A DNA stretch of 64,000 nucleotides from Bifidobacterium catenulatum DSM 16992 = JCM 1194 = LMG 11043 (GCF_001025195.1 NZ_AP012325.1:124001-188000); one strand, 5' to 3'. Positions 37,201 to 46,916 are shown, numbered from the stretch's first letter. The notes: generated from the letters alone by a model not told the origin. Translations and numbers: made by a program.

Positions 37201-39816
37201 TACGCGGGAGCCAACTACAACCGCGTGCAGTTCTCCAAGGTCGTGGCCAAAGCCATTCGTGCCACCTTCACTCCGCAAGCAGGTCAGGCCATTGGCTTGA
37301 AGGAGATTCAGGCCTACGAAACCGACATTGTGCCGGAAGACGAAACTACGAACCAGGCGCCAAGCGTTGACGCCTACATTGCCAGCAGCACCTCGTCCGG
37401 TGCGCAGCTGGTGGGCACGGTGAAGGACGACGGCCTGCCGTCTGACACGCTCACCACCACATGGGAGCAGGTGTCTGGCCCTGAAAACGGCGAAGCGAAG
37501 TTCGTCGACGCAACCGCTGCCAACACTACGGTCACGTTCAACCGTGAGGGTGACTATGTGCTCAAACTCACCGCATTCGACGGTGAGAAGACCGGTTTCA
37601 AGGAAGTCACCGTTCACGGCATTCCTTCCGACGGCACGGTGAATGTGGCTTCACAGTCCACTGCGAGCGCCAGCTTCACCAATCCATATCAGGCGAAGGA
37701 CAATGCCAAGAAGGTTATCGACGGTCAGGTGTTGTATACCAATACTCCGAATGAGACTTGGAATAATTGGGGTGACAATACCGGTACCGAGCCGTGGCTG
37801 CAGCTTGCCTGGGATGGCACTGTTCCGTTGAAGAAGGCGAAGCTGTTCTTCTGGACTGACGGTGGCGGTGTGCCGATGGTCAAGTTGTGGAAGTTGCAGT
37901 ATGCGGATGAGAATGGCGATTGGCAGGATGTGAAGCTTGCCGCCGGCCAGTCTTATACCACGATGCAGGGTGAAGGCAATGAGGTTCGTTTTGCCGAAAC
38001 GGTGGAGACGAACAAGTTGCGTGTGCTGTTCCCGAAGGGCTCCATTGTTGGTGCTACCGAATTTGAGGCGTATGCGCTTGATCCGGTGAGCGTGGATGGC
38101 GTGAATCGTATGGTGCAGACTGGCAGCAAGGCTGCCGATGTGAATCTGCCGAAGACGGTGAGTGCCAGCTATACGGACGGTTCCCGTCGTGACTTGAGTG
38201 TTGCGTGGGATGCCATCACTGACGATCAGCTTGCTTCCGATAGCGAGTTTGCGGTTTCCGGAACGGTTATTGGCGCGCTCGCTGGAACCAAGGCCACTAT
38301 TGGCGTGCGTTCCGACGCGCAGTCTCAGACTGCTGGTGCGGCTCAACCGATCGAACAGACGGTGTACCAGAATTCCAAGTCGGTGGCTTTGCCGTCTGTG
38401 GTTCCGGTGCGATTCCCCAACGGCATGCTTGACGATCGCACGGTTATGTGGGATGAGGCAAGTGTTGCCGGTGTCAAGTTGGACACCATCGGCGATTATG
38501 AGGTGTCCGGCACGGCTGAGGGTTCAAGCTCGCAGGCCAAGATTACAGTGCATGTGGTCGCCGATCCGAATGGTGGTGCCGATCCTGATCCTGAGCCGAC
38601 GCCGGATCCCAAGCCGGAGCCCGATACTCCGTTGACTGGTTGGATTGAAGGCAGGGCCATTGACACCACGGTGAGTGCCGAGGCGAGCTGGTCTCCGGCT
38701 TCCGGCAAGCTCAACGATGGTGTGCTGGTTGACGATACGTGGCCGTCTGATGATGACGCCGATGTGAATGGCCGCGTGTGGGGCAGCTGGGGTCAAGCTT
38801 CCGCTGGCATGTATGCGCAGTACACCTGGAGCAAGGAAGCCACCGTCGATTCCAGCCGTGTGCAGTTCTGGGCCAACTTCGCGGAGCGTAATGATGCCAA
38901 GGGTGGTTTGGATGTTCCGGACAGCTGGAAGATTCAGTACTTGGCTTCTGATGGTATATGGAAGGATGTGGAGAATGCGCAATACTCCACCGTGCGTAAT
39001 TCCCCGGCCTCACGTGCCTCTGACGATGCTCAAGGCTGGAGCGTGGCCACGTTCACTCCGGTGAAGACAACGTCGTTGCGCTTGGTGCTTGATCCGCCGA
39101 CCGCCGAGGGCGTCACCTTCGGTCTGGCGGTTGCCGAGTGGGGCGTGCATGCTGCGGAAAGCACTCCTGATCCAGAACCGACTCCTGACCCGGCTCCAAC
39201 CCCTGATCCGGAACCAAGCGTGGACAAGAGCAGGCTCGAATCCACCATCAACGCAGCCGGTTCCGTGCAACAAGCTAATTTCACGCCGAACAGCTGGAAG
39301 GCATTCTCCGAAGCCATGGGTAACGCTCAAAAGGTGTATGCGGACGAGAGCGCCACCCAGGATCAGGTGGATGCGGCCATCAAGCAGCTTGAAGAAGCCC
39401 AGCAGACACTGGTGAAGAAAGCCGATACCACTGAGTTGAAGACGGTTCTTGACCAGGCACAGGGCGTCAGCGGTGACCTCTACACCGAAGCCAGCGCCAA
39501 GAAGTTGGCTGAAGCAGTGGATGCCGCCTCCAAGGTGCTGAACGATGAGAACGCCACCCAAGCTGATGCGGATGCCGCAGTCAAGCAGCTGACCGAGGCC
39601 ATCGCCGGACTTGAACTCAAGCCAGCACCGAAGCCGGATGACGACAAGACCGACCCCAAGCCGAATGCCAAGCCTGGAAACAAGCCGGTTTCCAAGTCTG
39701 AAGTCAGTGCCGCAATCAGCAGCACCGGCAGCAATGTCATCGGCATCGCCGTCGTAGGAATGATCGTCCTGCTGACGGGAGCCGCCATCATGCTGACGCG
39801 CCGCAACCGCGACTAG
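34234..39816 (+). CDS. hypBA2: GH121 beta-L-arabinobiosidase (HypBA2-like), cell-surface multidomain enzyme
   Basis: 1860 aa from the ATG at 34234, 5 bp after AGGAGG (a TTG 3 bp earlier is too close to that site). Signal peptide ends VTTAYA (~33). Catalytic (alpha/alpha)6-type GH121 domain ~35-880 (YRWWLSRFNMLDANMPGNTF; NQYPDQNEFWNMDNN; SWIHHTQLGTTNW). Then three discoidin-like carbohydrate-binding modules (~885-1030, ~1137-1285, ~1465-1640), a PKD-like domain (~1042-1130), two bacterial Ig-like domains, two Asp/Pro-rich linkers, two FIVAR domains (~1665-1800) and a C-terminal membrane helix with RRNRD. No LPxTG sortase signal is visible, so it is membrane-anchored. It should release beta-arabinobiose from hydroxyproline-linked glycans. 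Confidence 0.92.
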   Translation: MTPSTRKKGIVTSLGVLTAVATLLSGGVTTAYANDALTNPNSAMGYPSFKGAADPIAGTGVAFDPSTSYLKQVFDADVANGAGTDTAHDFWIDKMLTRTGTAPNGTGTNDAGDYNYAGADKNEYLFSRGRAAFMYTHTPEALGFVGDVAYWDQTGNDGFTVEVSIGGSKQTLRENTDKRKQTPSYFTTEFTNGDKTITVTEVKYITYTNVMVANFTITSTTGGDVTLTAASPFAQDGNDGDTELTGRFNVKNDLTTIYPRFSGNGFTVKNGKLASTLTLEANVPQTTKLQLGLIANELPDSTAEYEARFNGDLTDPAASYKDSVTTYNQWWVDNIPYVETQEHNIDKTVFYRWWLSRFNMLDANMPGNTFQYPTSIEGVLGYNNQIVLTSGMFINDTKWFRNAEYSYGTWVSAGQTAKKGQSGYYYYHDNPGDPANWNHSYTQYITKAGWDSYKVHGGPSSLAEALGDYGSEDVKGLLNSQSEPDSNDNQNSNGNNLIDWSWWSMTGNDADAVSFSEPGRSGQRMDRADGSANMWANANAAAQAYKAAGDTEKAAEMQQIADAIKQDVLDNLWDSDSKLLLHKWLNDGQFAKYKELNNYYPYSEGLMPTGNDDYDSALRLFEDADEFPIFPFFTANQADKKALNFPGSNNFSIINATPLLQIYSAGIRDYNAADNGYITNESFKKLLYWVAFSHYQGGDNQYPDQNEFWNMDNNSAGSTIPEKNADASKNGGKITYRSWIHHTQLGTTNWTIVEDVAGMVPREDNKIELNPIEIPGWNHFTVNNLSYHGQDLSIVWNNDGTYNAPKGYTLYVDGNAVFTSDKLAHLIYDPASGTVEVADDSGAVITGATTATMPNANEVTYASNSRVTQIFAQSGQNVDEASKSQTNVAKGADVEATYETKGYPATNAVDGKNVMESFWGTKGSKNAKDSLTVTFKNGVQNIDDVRLYFYQTSSSQTISGYSEPSVYTLEYQDEAGAWHVLPNQVRTPTYAGANYNRVQFSKVVAKAIRATFTPQAGQAIGLKEIQAYETDIVPEDETTNQAPSVDAYIASSTSSGAQLVGTVKDDGLPSDTLTTTWEQVSGPENGEAKFVDATAANTTVTFNREGDYVLKLTAFDGEKTGFKEVTVHGIPSDGTVNVASQSTASASFTNPYQAKDNAKKVIDGQVLYTNTPNETWNNWGDNTGTEPWLQLAWDGTVPLKKAKLFFWTDGGGVPMVKLWKLQYADENGDWQDVKLAAGQSYTTMQGEGNEVRFAETVETNKLRVLFPKGSIVGATEFEAYALDPVSVDGVNRMVQTGSKAADVNLPKTVSASYTDGSRRDLSVAWDAITDDQLASDSEFAVSGTVIGALAGTKATIGVRSDAQSQTAGAAQPIEQTVYQNSKSVALPSVVPVRFPNGMLDDRTVMWDEASVAGVKLDTIGDYEVSGTAEGSSSQAKITVHVVADPNGGADPDPEPTPDPKPEPDTPLTGWIEGRAIDTTVSAEASWSPASGKLNDGVLVDDTWPSDDDADVNGRVWGSWGQASAGMYAQYTWSKEATVDSSRVQFWANFAERNDAKGGLDVPDSWKIQYLASDGIWKDVENAQYSTVRNSPASRASDDAQGWSVATFTPVKTTSLRLVLDPPTAEGVTFGLAVAEWGVHAAESTPDPEPTPDPAPTPDPEPSVDKSRLESTINAAGSVQQANFTPNSWKAFSEAMGNAQKVYADESATQDQVDAAIKQLEEAQQTLVKKADTTELKTVLDQAQGVSGDLYTEASAKKLAEAVDAASKVLNDENATQADADAAVKQLTEAIAGLELKPAPKPDDDKTDPKPNAKPGNKPVSKSEVSAAISSTGSNVIGIAVVGMIVLLTGAAIMLTRRNRD

Positions 39817-39831
39817 CGCTAGCAATTGCTC

Positions 39832-39895
39832 AAGTCCTCTTACGGATCGCACGAGGAATACCAACGTAACCTAAGCAATCCGTAAGAGGACTTTT
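39832..39895 (+). terminator. Terminator after the GH121 gene
   Basis: A 16-bp perfect stem, AAGTCCTCTTACGGAT (39832-39847) and ATCCGTAAGAGGACTT (39878-39893), with a 30-nt loop, followed by TTC. Very stable. Confidence 0.88.
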
Positions 39896-39925
39896 CAATA
39901 TCCAATCGTGAAAACAGGAATATTC

Positions 39926-40180
39926 ATGAGCTTTTCGCACATCTCACATGCGTCGATGAAGACGCTGGTGGCAGGCATCGCAGCCGCAGCCACCTTATGC
40001 ACGGGAGCAATCGCAACCATGCAGACAGCCAACGCGGCCGACGCAAGTACCGCGCCCAGCGTCGCCGGACACGCCTACAACGATCTGCCGGTCGGCAATC
40101 CCGACGTCACCGTCACACAAATCGACAACAGTGCGTTGCCGGCAACCCCTCCAAGTGTGAATGAAGCCTTATATCCTTGA
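39926..40180 (+). pseudogene. Truncated secreted protein, probably the N-terminal stub of an arabinofuranosidase (HypAA-like)
   Basis: 84 aa from the ATG at 39926 (CAGGA ahead); a GTG at 39908 is an alternative. It has a signal peptide (MKTLVAGIAAAATLCTGAIA, cleavage ~ANA) and about 45 mature residues (SVAGHAYNDLPVGNPDVTVT, QIDNSALPATPPSVNEAL), then stops at YP. Such an N-terminus is typical of a much larger secreted glycosidase. In the B. longum locus I recall, the gene after hypBA2 is hypAA, a GH43 alpha-L-arabinofuranosidase. No continuation is readable in the next 400 bp in any frame, so this looks like a deletion remnant rather than a frameshift. Confidence 0.6.
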
Positions 40181-40608
40181 TATTTTGTATGGATATGAGG
40201 TGGATTGTGGCCGCCTACATTCATTGTGATGATGCCGAAAACATACTGATTACTGGCAACGTGCTACCTCGCTTCCCTGTTGTTGCTCTTTACGTGCAAA
40301 TTTTGCTTGGGTCACTACTGGTCGGTTTGTTACCGATTTGTCACAGACGGGAGGAAGTCGTTCTTTGAATCTTCCTTAGCTGATACTTTCATGCTAATTT
40401 TGCCTTTCGTATTAACACGAAAGTACCAAATGGGTTTGTACGTTATCGGAGATGACGGACGCTCAACAAACAGGCGATCGCGTATTGCGTAGATGACGGC
40501 TTTTTTGTGATTTATGGGCTAATCTCAGAAGAGACAGATTCGATGGCCGTGAACGGTGCGAACCAACGCGAGAGAATGCGCGAACGGCCATGTAAGGGAG
40601 GAAAGCCC
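40181..40608. other. Gene-free A/T-richer gap after the truncated gene
   Basis: No real gene is supported; short open frames here have no ribosome site or recognisable sequence. Visible structures: CTTTCGT-N6-ACGAAAG near 40407-40426, and ATGGCCGT (40543-40550) pairing with ACGGCCAT (40584-40591) just before the GDPD ribosome site. The lower GC up to ~40510 suggests it arose with the deletion or insertion that removed the gene before it. Confidence 0.5.
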
Positions 40609-41673
40609 ATGTCCAAATCATTCGTCAACAAAGTGCTAGTGGGCGGTGCACTCGCTGCGGGCGCCGCAGTATGGGCAATCGCCCCGCGTACTTTCTCCGA
40701 CAAGCGTCGCAACTATGTGCCAGCCGTGCCCGACGTGTGGTATGCGCATCGCGGCCTACATGACGCAGGTTCCGGCCTCACCGCGCAGTACGCCAGCGAA
40801 AGCGGCGAATATGTGGCGCTGGCACGTCGCATGGCCATGAAGGCCGGCTATGGCAGCCCTAGCGTAGCCGGGGCGATCGCTCCGGAGAACTCGCTTGCGG
40901 CATTCGCGGCGGCCTGTGAGGCGGGTTACGGCATCGAACTTGACCTGCAGATGACCGCCGACGGCGAAATCGTAGTGGTGCATGACGGCGATCTGATGCG
41001 CGTCGCCGGAGATCCACGCCGCGTGGCCGATCTTACCTACGATGAGCTGACTCGCATCCCGCTGTTCCCAACCGATGCCCCGGGTGCCGCTGTGGCAGCG
41101 CCGTTGTCGGGCTCGCTGGAGAAGCCGCCGCTGGTCACTACCCCCGACAGTGCTCCGGACGGATACTTCCAGCATGTGCCACTGTTCGCCGACGTGCTCA
41201 AGGTAGTGGCCGGTCGTGTGCCGCTGATCGTTGAATACAAGTTCGACGACAATTCCAAGTGGGGTCCGCGCGATGTCGAGCTTATGGAAAAGGGCGACGC
41301 GCTGCTGCAAGCCTATTCCGGTGCGTATGTGATCGAATCGTTCAATCCGGCCGCCGTCAACTGGTATAAGGAGAACCGTCCGGAAGTGTGCCGTGGCCAG
41401 CTTTCCTGGTGGCCGCAGGGGGAGGGGAAGCCGTCTGATCCGGGTGCGCTCGCCAAGGAATATGCGGCCGGTGCGTTGATTTTCGACTGGATTTCCCGCC
41501 CTGATTTCGTCGCCTACGACTGGCATGGCGGCAACAGTCCGCAGGTGCGGTTGGCTCGTTTCATGGGTGCCGTTCCCGTGTCGTGGACGGTGCGTAGCCG
41601 CGATGAGCTCGCCCAGTGCGATGACTGGTTCGACCATCATATTTTCGAGGCGTTCGTGCCCGATGAGCGGTAG
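40609..41673 (+). CDS. Glycerophosphodiester phosphodiesterase family protein
   Basis: 354 aa from the ATG at 40609 after AAGGGAGGAAAGCCC; an earlier in-frame ATG at 40543 is possible but weaker. One N-terminal hydrophobic segment (VLVGGALAAGAAVWAIAPRT) acts as membrane anchor. GDPD motifs: YAHRGLHD, AIAPENSLAAFAAACEAGYG, IELDLQMTADGEIVVVHDGDL (Glu-x-Asp and catalytic His), PLIVEYKF, and GALIFDWISRPDF. The family hydrolyses glycerophosphodiesters to glycerol-3-phosphate and an alcohol. A 50-residue insert around residues 40-75 departs from the usual compact start. A strong terminator follows. Confidence 0.9.
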   Translation: MSKSFVNKVLVGGALAAGAAVWAIAPRTFSDKRRNYVPAVPDVWYAHRGLHDAGSGLTAQYASESGEYVALARRMAMKAGYGSPSVAGAIAPENSLAAFAAACEAGYGIELDLQMTADGEIVVVHDGDLMRVAGDPRRVADLTYDELTRIPLFPTDAPGAAVAAPLSGSLEKPPLVTTPDSAPDGYFQHVPLFADVLKVVAGRVPLIVEYKFDDNSKWGPRDVELMEKGDALLQAYSGAYVIESFNPAAVNWYKENRPEVCRGQLSWWPQGEGKPSDPGALAKEYAAGALIFDWISRPDFVAYDWHGGNSPQVRLARFMGAVPVSWTVRSRDELAQCDDWFDHHIFEAFVPDER

Positions 41674-41692
41674 AGGTTTTTACATATGATTT

Positions 41693-41739
41693 CGGCCTGC
41701 CGCCGCATGATTTGCGTTGTGGCAGGCCGTTTTTTTTTT
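41693..41739 (+). terminator. Terminator between GDPD and upp genes
   Basis: CGGCCTGCC (41693-41701) pairs with GGCAGGCCG (41721-41729), followed by nine T residues. Confidence 0.92.
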
Positions 41740-41792
41740 ATTCGATTTACTCGATTGACTGATTGGACCGATTCGGTTGAGCTCTGCTTCGG

Positions 41793-42434
41793 TCAGTCGA
41801 TCACGCCATACAGACGGTCGCCGGCATCGCCCAAGCCTGGCACGATGTAGCACTTGTCGTTGAGCTTCTCGTCGACGGCGCACAGCACCAGCTTGAACTT
41901 GATGGACGGGTCGAGGTTCTCCTCAACGAACTTCAGACCTTCCGGAGCGCCCAGAATGCACACGGCGGTAACATCCTTCGCGCCACGCTCGGCCAGGTAA
42001 TGCGTTGCTGCGACCAGCGTGCCGCCGGTGGCGAGCATCGGGTCGATCAGGAAGCACTGACGGCCGCTCAAATCGTCGGGCAGACGGTTCGCGTACGTGA
42101 TCTGCTGGGTCGGGTTCTCCTCGTCGCGCTTCATGCCAAGGAAGCCGACTTCGGCGGACGGAATCATCTTGGTCATGCCGTCAAGCATGCCCAGACCCGC
42201 GCGCAGCACAGGCACAATGATCGGTGCCGGGGCAGCGATGTGCTTGCCTACCATTGGAGCGACCGGGGTTTCGATCGGCTTGTCCACGACTGCGATGTCG
42301 CGGGTGGCTTCGTAAGCCTCAAGCATCACGAGTTCGGAAACGAGCTCGCGGAACGTGGAGGACGGGGTGTTCTTGTCGCGAAGAACGGTGAGCTTATGGT
42401 CCACCAGCGGGTGGTTCAAAACATGAATATCCAT
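41793..42434 (-). CDS. upp: Uracil phosphoribosyltransferase
   Basis: 213 aa from the ATG at 42434 ([20 protein letters not shown]), the normal Upp length. It joins uracil and PRPP to UMP in pyrimidine salvage. Seen: [45 protein letters not shown], and the PRPP loop [16 protein letters not shown]; the C-terminus [14 protein letters not shown] is the uracil-binding signature. The ribosome site is weak (AGAAAAC). Transcribed leftward, it converges with the GDPD gene. Confidence 0.97.
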   Translation of the reverse strand: MDIHVLNHPLVDHKLTVLRDKNTPSSTFRELVSELVMLEAYEATRDIAVVDKPIETPVAPMVGKHIAAPAPIIVPVLRAGLGMLDGMTKMIPSAEVGFLGMKRDEENPTQQITYANRLPDDLSGRQCFLIDPMLATGGTLVAATHYLAERGAKDVTAVCILGAPEGLKFVEENLDPSIKFKLVLCAVDEKLNDKCYIVPGLGDAGDRLYGVID

Positions 42435-42751
42435 GTTTTCTAAGCGTAGTCCATAATTGCGAGGAAAAGCGCGGGAGCCGGGAAAGGAGTCAAGAAAGAC
42501 GCTGAAAATCGTATGAAAAAGCAACGAAATTTAAGAAGAGGGAAAGCGCCGAACCACGAAAGCGCCTGTCGGCGCAAAGGCCGCTCGCAGCGGCAAAAAA
42601 TGGAGCCCGGGGCTATGCATGGCCCGGCGCGAATTCCTATTCTACAGATGCTGCAGACCGCACGGTACGCCGTGTCGCAAATTGATATTGCGATTGCTGT
42701 GCGGCACTTTTATTAGGGGGTAAGAGGTGGATTGCGCTACTCCAGATCGCG
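42435..42751. other. Structured gap between upp and its upstream neighbour, with a probable leftward terminator
   Basis: The gap contains GCGCC...GGCGC and GGCCGCTCGCAGCGGC hairpins. On the minus strand a GC hairpin (CCGGG-C...G-CCCGG, ~42607-42627) runs into TTTTTT (complement of 42595-42600), which should terminate the 42752-43495 gene. A 67-codon plus-strand frame (42513-42716) is very basic and lacks a ribosome site, so I do not call it. The upp promoter must lie at the left end. Confidence 0.5.
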
Positions 42752-43495
42752 CTACTCCAGTTTTCCTCGCCTCCACAGATTCGCCCCATGGCGAAAATCC
42801 TTGGCGGTGACAAACAGATTGCCGGCCGTGTGCATCAAGCGGGCCGCTTTCGTGCGTGCTTGCTTTTTCGCGGCGTCCGAGCTTTCCGCTTGTACTGCCT
42901 CTGAATTCCTCGCCTCCAAGCGTGAGGTCATATTTCGTGCCTCAATGCGCAATCCCAACGCAACCACGTCGGTGAACGCCGCCGCACGTTCCAACGCAAT
43001 CGCGAAATCGCCGGTGAATGCGCCCGCCAGAATCGAATCGGCGGTGTGTGCAATGTCATCTTCCGTGGGTGCCTGATCGACTCCGGCAATTGCCGAAGCG
43101 GTAGTTGCGACCGGTTCTCCGACGCGCCACAATCGTGCGATCGACTCACGATTCTTCCGCATCCACGTGCGCAGCACATACAGTCGCCATAGAATGCCCG
43201 GCAGCGAATCCGGCTCGGATCTGCTCCATAATTCGGCGATCACGTCAACGCCTTCGCGGTCCACCAGCGTGAGCACGCGTTCCACGAGTTCGGCGTCCTG
43301 CGTGTGATGCACGCGGTCCAGCAACGCGGCCGCCGAGGCGTGGCTCATCTCGTTGATTTGTGCCGGATCGGCACCTCCCGCAATATTGTCGGCCATCATC
43401 TGGTCGAGCTGCCCCGGGCGGGCCGGGCGCGGCGATCCAGTGTTGGTGAAACCGGCGGAACGGCTTGGAATAACCGAGCCGGAACCGTAATGCAT
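42752..43495 (-). CDS. Conserved hypothetical protein
   Basis: 247 aa from the ATG at 43495, one base after the NUDIX gene stop; a TTG start at 43507 overlapping that gene is possible. The first ~40 residues are Gly/Ser/Pro-rich (SGSVIPSRSAGFTNTGSPRP). The rest is mostly alpha-helical: SHASAAALLDRVHHTQDAEL, VERVLTLVDREGVDVIAELW, GILWRLYVLRTWMRKNRESI, AHTADSILAGAFTGDFAIAL, ending in a basic stretch (KKQARTKAARLMHTAGNLFV). No signal peptide or membrane helix. I do not recognise a named family. Its tight linkage to the NUDIX-phosphatase gene suggests co-expression, nothing more. Confidence 0.75.
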   Translation of the reverse strand: MHYGSGSVIPSRSAGFTNTGSPRPARPGQLDQMMADNIAGGADPAQINEMSHASAAALLDRVHHTQDAELVERVLTLVDREGVDVIAELWSRSEPDSLPGILWRLYVLRTWMRKNRESIARLWRVGEPVATTASAIAGVDQAPTEDDIAHTADSILAGAFTGDFAIALERAAAFTDVVALGLRIEARNMTSRLEARNSEAVQAESSDAAKKQARTKAARLMHTAGNLFVTAKDFRHGANLWRRGKLE

Positions 43496-43496
43496 G

Positions 43497-44594
43497 TTAG
43501 TAGACAATGGGTGAAACCTTTTGAATATCGATAATGCTGGGACCTTGCGGCGTATCGATTATAAACAGCGCTACGGCGGTGCCGGTAGGCATGAACGGCG
43601 TTTTGGCGATGAGCTGCTTGGAGAGCGCTTTGCGAGCGCACAGTCCGCGCAGATGGTCAAACATACCCCCGATTACCGGTCGGTGCATGCAGATCGCCGT
43701 GGTTTCGCGGGTTTCGAGCGTGAGCTGGATCTGCTTGAGGAACGCCAGCCATGCGATGGTCGGGTGTTCGGCGAAGGCGTCTTCCGTGAGCGCGTCGATG
43801 TGTTCCATCGAGCGTTCGGTCTGCCAGCTAAGCACCTGCAATGTTTCTTGACAGCGTAGCCATGGTGAGGTTGCGAGTCGGGTTGGGTTGTAGCAGGCAA
43901 GTTCGCGGTTGAGTGCGAATGCCGCGGCCGCGCCTTTCGGAGTGATCGGCCGGTTCGCGTCGGTGCCTTTCCACGATTTGCGCGATTCAGCCTTGGCGTG
44001 GCGCACGATCAGCAGATTCTGCGCGGTTGCGGCACCCTCTTGTACGCGGTCCACGAAGATGGCGAGGGTGTCTTTATCGGTGGAATGTGTGAGGATTTTA
44101 CGTGCTTCACGTACGGAAACCCACACGATATCGTTGATTTCGCCTACATCCGCGCGATGCACGGGACCGAATGCGTCAAGCAGATGTTCCGCATCATCTC
44201 CGGAAATTGGCTGCGCCATCCAATACAAAGTGTGCTTGGTGTCGACGGCGCGATCGCGCGAATGCCGGGTTTTCTTGCCTTCTTCGGACAGCGGATATTC
44301 GACTTCGCACAGATACGGGCCGAGGGCGATGGAAACGCCTGTCTCCTCGCCGATTTCTCGCACTGCGGCATGACGATGTGATTCGCCCTGCTCGAGTTTG
44401 CCTTTCGGCCAGCTCCAGTCATCGTACTTTGGTCGATGCACGATGCACACTTCAATGCTGTTGAGTTGTTCTTTTGGAGATTTCTGTGCTGCAATTGCTG
44501 GATTTTCAGCGATTTCGCTACCGGCTTTCCACCGCCATACAATACCCCCGGCGGCTTCTACGACACGTCTCATGTTCTCGCTCATATCTTTCAT
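43497..44594 (-). CDS. NUDIX hydrolase fused to a histidine phosphatase domain (MutT1-like)
   Basis: 365 aa. The N-terminal NUDIX domain (~8-165) has a full box: [20 protein letters not shown] then TGV. The C-terminal domain (~195-360) is a SixA/phosphoglycerate-mutase-like histidine phosphatase with [12 protein letters not shown] (phospho-acceptor His), [11 protein letters not shown] and [12 protein letters not shown] (second His). This layout is that of mycobacterial MutT1, which cleans oxidised or di-adenosine nucleotides in two steps. Start codons at residues 1, 4 and 8 are all possible; none has a strong ribosome site. It is separated from ppk by a terminator and forms an operon with the hypothetical gene downstream. 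Confidence 0.88.
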   Translation of the reverse strand: MKDMSENMRRVVEAAGGIVWRWKAGSEIAENPAIAAQKSPKEQLNSIEVCIVHRPKYDDWSWPKGKLEQGESHRHAAVREIGEETGVSIALGPYLCEVEYPLSEEGKKTRHSRDRAVDTKHTLYWMAQPISGDDAEHLLDAFGPVHRADVGEINDIVWVSVREARKILTHSTDKDTLAIFVDRVQEGAATAQNLLIVRHAKAESRKSWKGTDANRPITPKGAAAAFALNRELACYNPTRLATSPWLRCQETLQVLSWQTERSMEHIDALTEDAFAEHPTIAWLAFLKQIQLTLETRETTAICMHRPVIGGMFDHLRGLCARKALSKQLIAKTPFMPTGTAVALFIIDTPQGPSIIDIQKVSPIVY

Positions 44595-44633
44595 TGTAAG
44601 TGGTAGGCGTGGTTATTGGTCATGATTGCGCAA

Positions 44634-44675
44634 CGAAAATGGCCGATCCCGCAATTGCAGAATCGGCCATTTTCG
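44634..44675. terminator. Terminator of ppk
   Basis: CGAAAATGGCCGAT (44634-44647) pairs with ATCGGCCATTTTCG (44662-44675). On the minus strand TTTTCGTT follows the stem. It lies directly after the ppk stop. Confidence 0.82.
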
Positions 44676-44681
44676 CGAAAC

Positions 44682-46916
44682 TTAGTGCCTTGCCGGTCGG
44701 CGCGTATGCTTCTTGATGAGATATTCCTGGGAATCGACCAGCGGGCGACCATCCTCATCCTTCGCATGGCGCACGTAGGTGCCGTCGGCTGCCATATGCC
44801 ACGAGGTGGTGGAATCAGCCATCTGCAGATCCACGTACTTGATCAGTTCGTCGATCTGCTCTGGAGCGGTGATGCGCACCAGCGCTTCGACTCGACGGTC
44901 GAGATTGCGGTGCATCAGATCGGCGGAACCGATCCACACTTCCGGACCTGCGGCCGGGCCTTCACCGATTTGCGGGCCATCGGAGTTCGCGAATGCGTAG
45001 ATACGGCTGTGCTCGAGGAAACGACCCAGAATGGAACGCACACGAATGTTCTCGGAAAGTCCCGGGACACCCGGCTTGAGCGCGCAGATGCCGCGTTCCA
45101 CGATGTCGATTTTCACGCCGGCCTGACTTGCACGGTACAGCGCGTCAATGGTCTTTTCGTCAACGATGGAGTTGACCTTGATCTTGATCCATGCTTCCTT
45201 GCCTGCGCGTGCGGCATCCTCTTCGCGGCGGATGCGCTGAATCAAGCCGGAACGCACGGTACGCGGCGCCACCAGCAGGCGGTGGAAGCTCGACTTCGGA
45301 GCATAACCGGACAGCTGGTTGAACAGGCGGGTCATATCCTGGCCGACCACCGGATCGCAGGTCAGCAAGCCGAGATCGGTGTAGATACGGGCGGTCTTCG
45401 GGTTGTAGTTACCGGTGCCCACATGGCAGTAGCGGCGCAGGCCGTCGGCTTCCTGACGTACCACAAGGCTCAGCTTGCAGTGGGTCTTCAGGCCCACGAT
45501 GCCGTACACCACGTGCACGCCGGCGCGTTCCAGCTTGCGTGCCCATGCGATGTTGGCGTCTTCGTCAAAGCGTGCCTTGATTTCGACCAGTGCCAGCACC
45601 TGCTTGCCCGCATGCGCCGCGTCGATGAGCGCGTCGATGATCGGGGAGTTGCTGGACGTGCGGTACAACGTCTGCTTGATGGCGAGCACCTTCGGATCCG
45701 CCGCAGCCTGCGCTAGGAACGCCTGAACGGAGGTAGAGAACGAATCGTACGGGTGATGCAGGAGGATATCGCGTTCGCGAATCGCTGCAAAAATGTCTTG
45801 CGCGCGGGACGACTCCACCTCGGCAATCTGACGATTGGTGGTCGGTACGAACGAACGGTACTTCAAGTCCGGACGGTCGATGCCGCCAAGTTCGAAGAGC
45901 ACGGTCGCATCGAGCGGTGCCGGCAGGCGGTACACCTCATCGACGCTGACGCGCAGCTGGTCGGCGAGCAGCTGGGAAAGGAACGGGCTGGTCTCGTCGG
46001 AAATCTCAAGACGGATCGGCGGTCCGAAACGACGGCGCAGCAGCTCTTTCTCCATGGCGTTGAGCAGGTTCTCTGCATCATCCTCTTCCACGTCGATATC
46101 CTCGTTACGGGTGACGCGGAAGGAACGTGCTTCCTTGATGATCATGCCTGGGAACAGGGATTCCAGATGCGCGATGATCAGGTTCTCCATGGTGATGAAG
46201 CCGTAGCGCACGTTGGTGGCATCGTCGTCGGTCATGTCGTCGACGGGCACGAGACGGTTCAGGTTTCCAGGAATCTTCACGCGAGCGAAGTGGGATTTGC
46301 CGGAAGCCGGATTCTCCACAAGCACGGCGAGGTTGATGGAACCGCCGGAAATGTACGGGAACGGATGGGCCGGGTCCACGGCGAGCGGTGTCAGAACAGG
46401 GAATACCTGCTGACGGTAGTAGCGAGACAGGCGCTCCTGCTCGGCTGCGGTGAGCTTGTCCCAGCTCAGAAGCACGATCTGTTCCTTCGCCAGGTCGGGA
46501 AGAATGTGATCGATCATGTAGTGCGCGTGCTCGTCCTGTAGGCGGTGTGCTTGCTCGCTGATGGCGCGCAGCTGCTGCCTTGGGCTCAATCCGGAGGCTG
46601 CCGTCACGGCGATGCCGGTGTCGATGCGGCGCTTCAGGCCTGCGACGCGAACCATGAAGAACTCGTCGAGGTTGTTCGCGAAGATCGCGGCGAAGCTTGC
46701 GCGTTCGATGATCGGCAGGTCCTCGTCCTGAGCGAGTTCGAGGACGCGCTTGTTGAACTTCAGCCAGCTCAACTCGCGGTCGAAGAAGCGGTCGTTCGGC
46801 AACGGCTCTTCGCCGGCCTGAAGCTCACGCTTGTCGTTTTTATCGGTCTCGGCGATATGCTCAGCTATCTGGCTGCGCAAGATCGCCTTCGAGGGTGCGT
46901 CAAAAATCTGTGCCAT
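44682..46916 (-). CDS. ppk: Polyphosphate kinase 1
   Basis: 744 aa, GGAAGG before the ATG at 46916. PPK1 makes long-chain polyphosphate from ATP. Domains in order: N (~35-145: [40 protein letters not shown]), head (~146-355), and the two catalytic PLD-like domains with [80 protein letters not shown] (catalytic His), [20 protein letters not shown], and a second histidine motif [20 protein letters not shown]. Length is slightly over the family average, with an acidic insert ([14 protein letters not shown]). It is transcribed alone. Confidence 0.97.
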   Translation of the reverse strand: MAQIFDAPSKAILRSQIAEHIAETDKNDKRELQAGEEPLPNDRFFDRELSWLKFNKRVLELAQDEDLPIIERASFAAIFANNLDEFFMVRVAGLKRRIDTGIAVTAASGLSPRQQLRAISEQAHRLQDEHAHYMIDHILPDLAKEQIVLLSWDKLTAAEQERLSRYYRQQVFPVLTPLAVDPAHPFPYISGGSINLAVLVENPASGKSHFARVKIPGNLNRLVPVDDMTDDDATNVRYGFITMENLIIAHLESLFPGMIIKEARSFRVTRNEDIDVEEDDAENLLNAMEKELLRRRFGPPIRLEISDETSPFLSQLLADQLRVSVDEVYRLPAPLDATVLFELGGIDRPDLKYRSFVPTTNRQIAEVESSRAQDIFAAIRERDILLHHPYDSFSTSVQAFLAQAAADPKVLAIKQTLYRTSSNSPIIDALIDAAHAGKQVLALVEIKARFDEDANIAWARKLERAGVHVVYGIVGLKTHCKLSLVVRQEADGLRRYCHVGTGNYNPKTARIYTDLGLLTCDPVVGQDMTRLFNQLSGYAPKSSFHRLLVAPRTVRSGLIQRIRREEDAARAGKEAWIKIKVNSIVDEKTIDALYRASQAGVKIDIVERGICALKPGVPGLSENIRVRSILGRFLEHSRIYAFANSDGPQIGEGPAAGPEVWIGSADLMHRNLDRRVEALVRITAPEQIDELIKYVDLQMADSTTSWHMAADGTYVRHAKDEDGRPLVDSQEYLIKKHTRRPARH

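Noticed and set aside
36175..37617. 480-codon antisense frame inside the GH121 gene
   Set aside because: No ribosome site or recognisable domain, and it lies fully within a well-supported gene.
40177..40492. Two short frames (63 and 70 codons) after the truncated secreted gene
   Set aside because: They overlap each other in different frames and have no start signals or similarity I can recognise.
42513..42716. 67-codon plus-strand frame between upp and the hypothetical gene
   Set aside because: Very basic, no ribosome site, and it spans hairpins that look like a leftward terminator.
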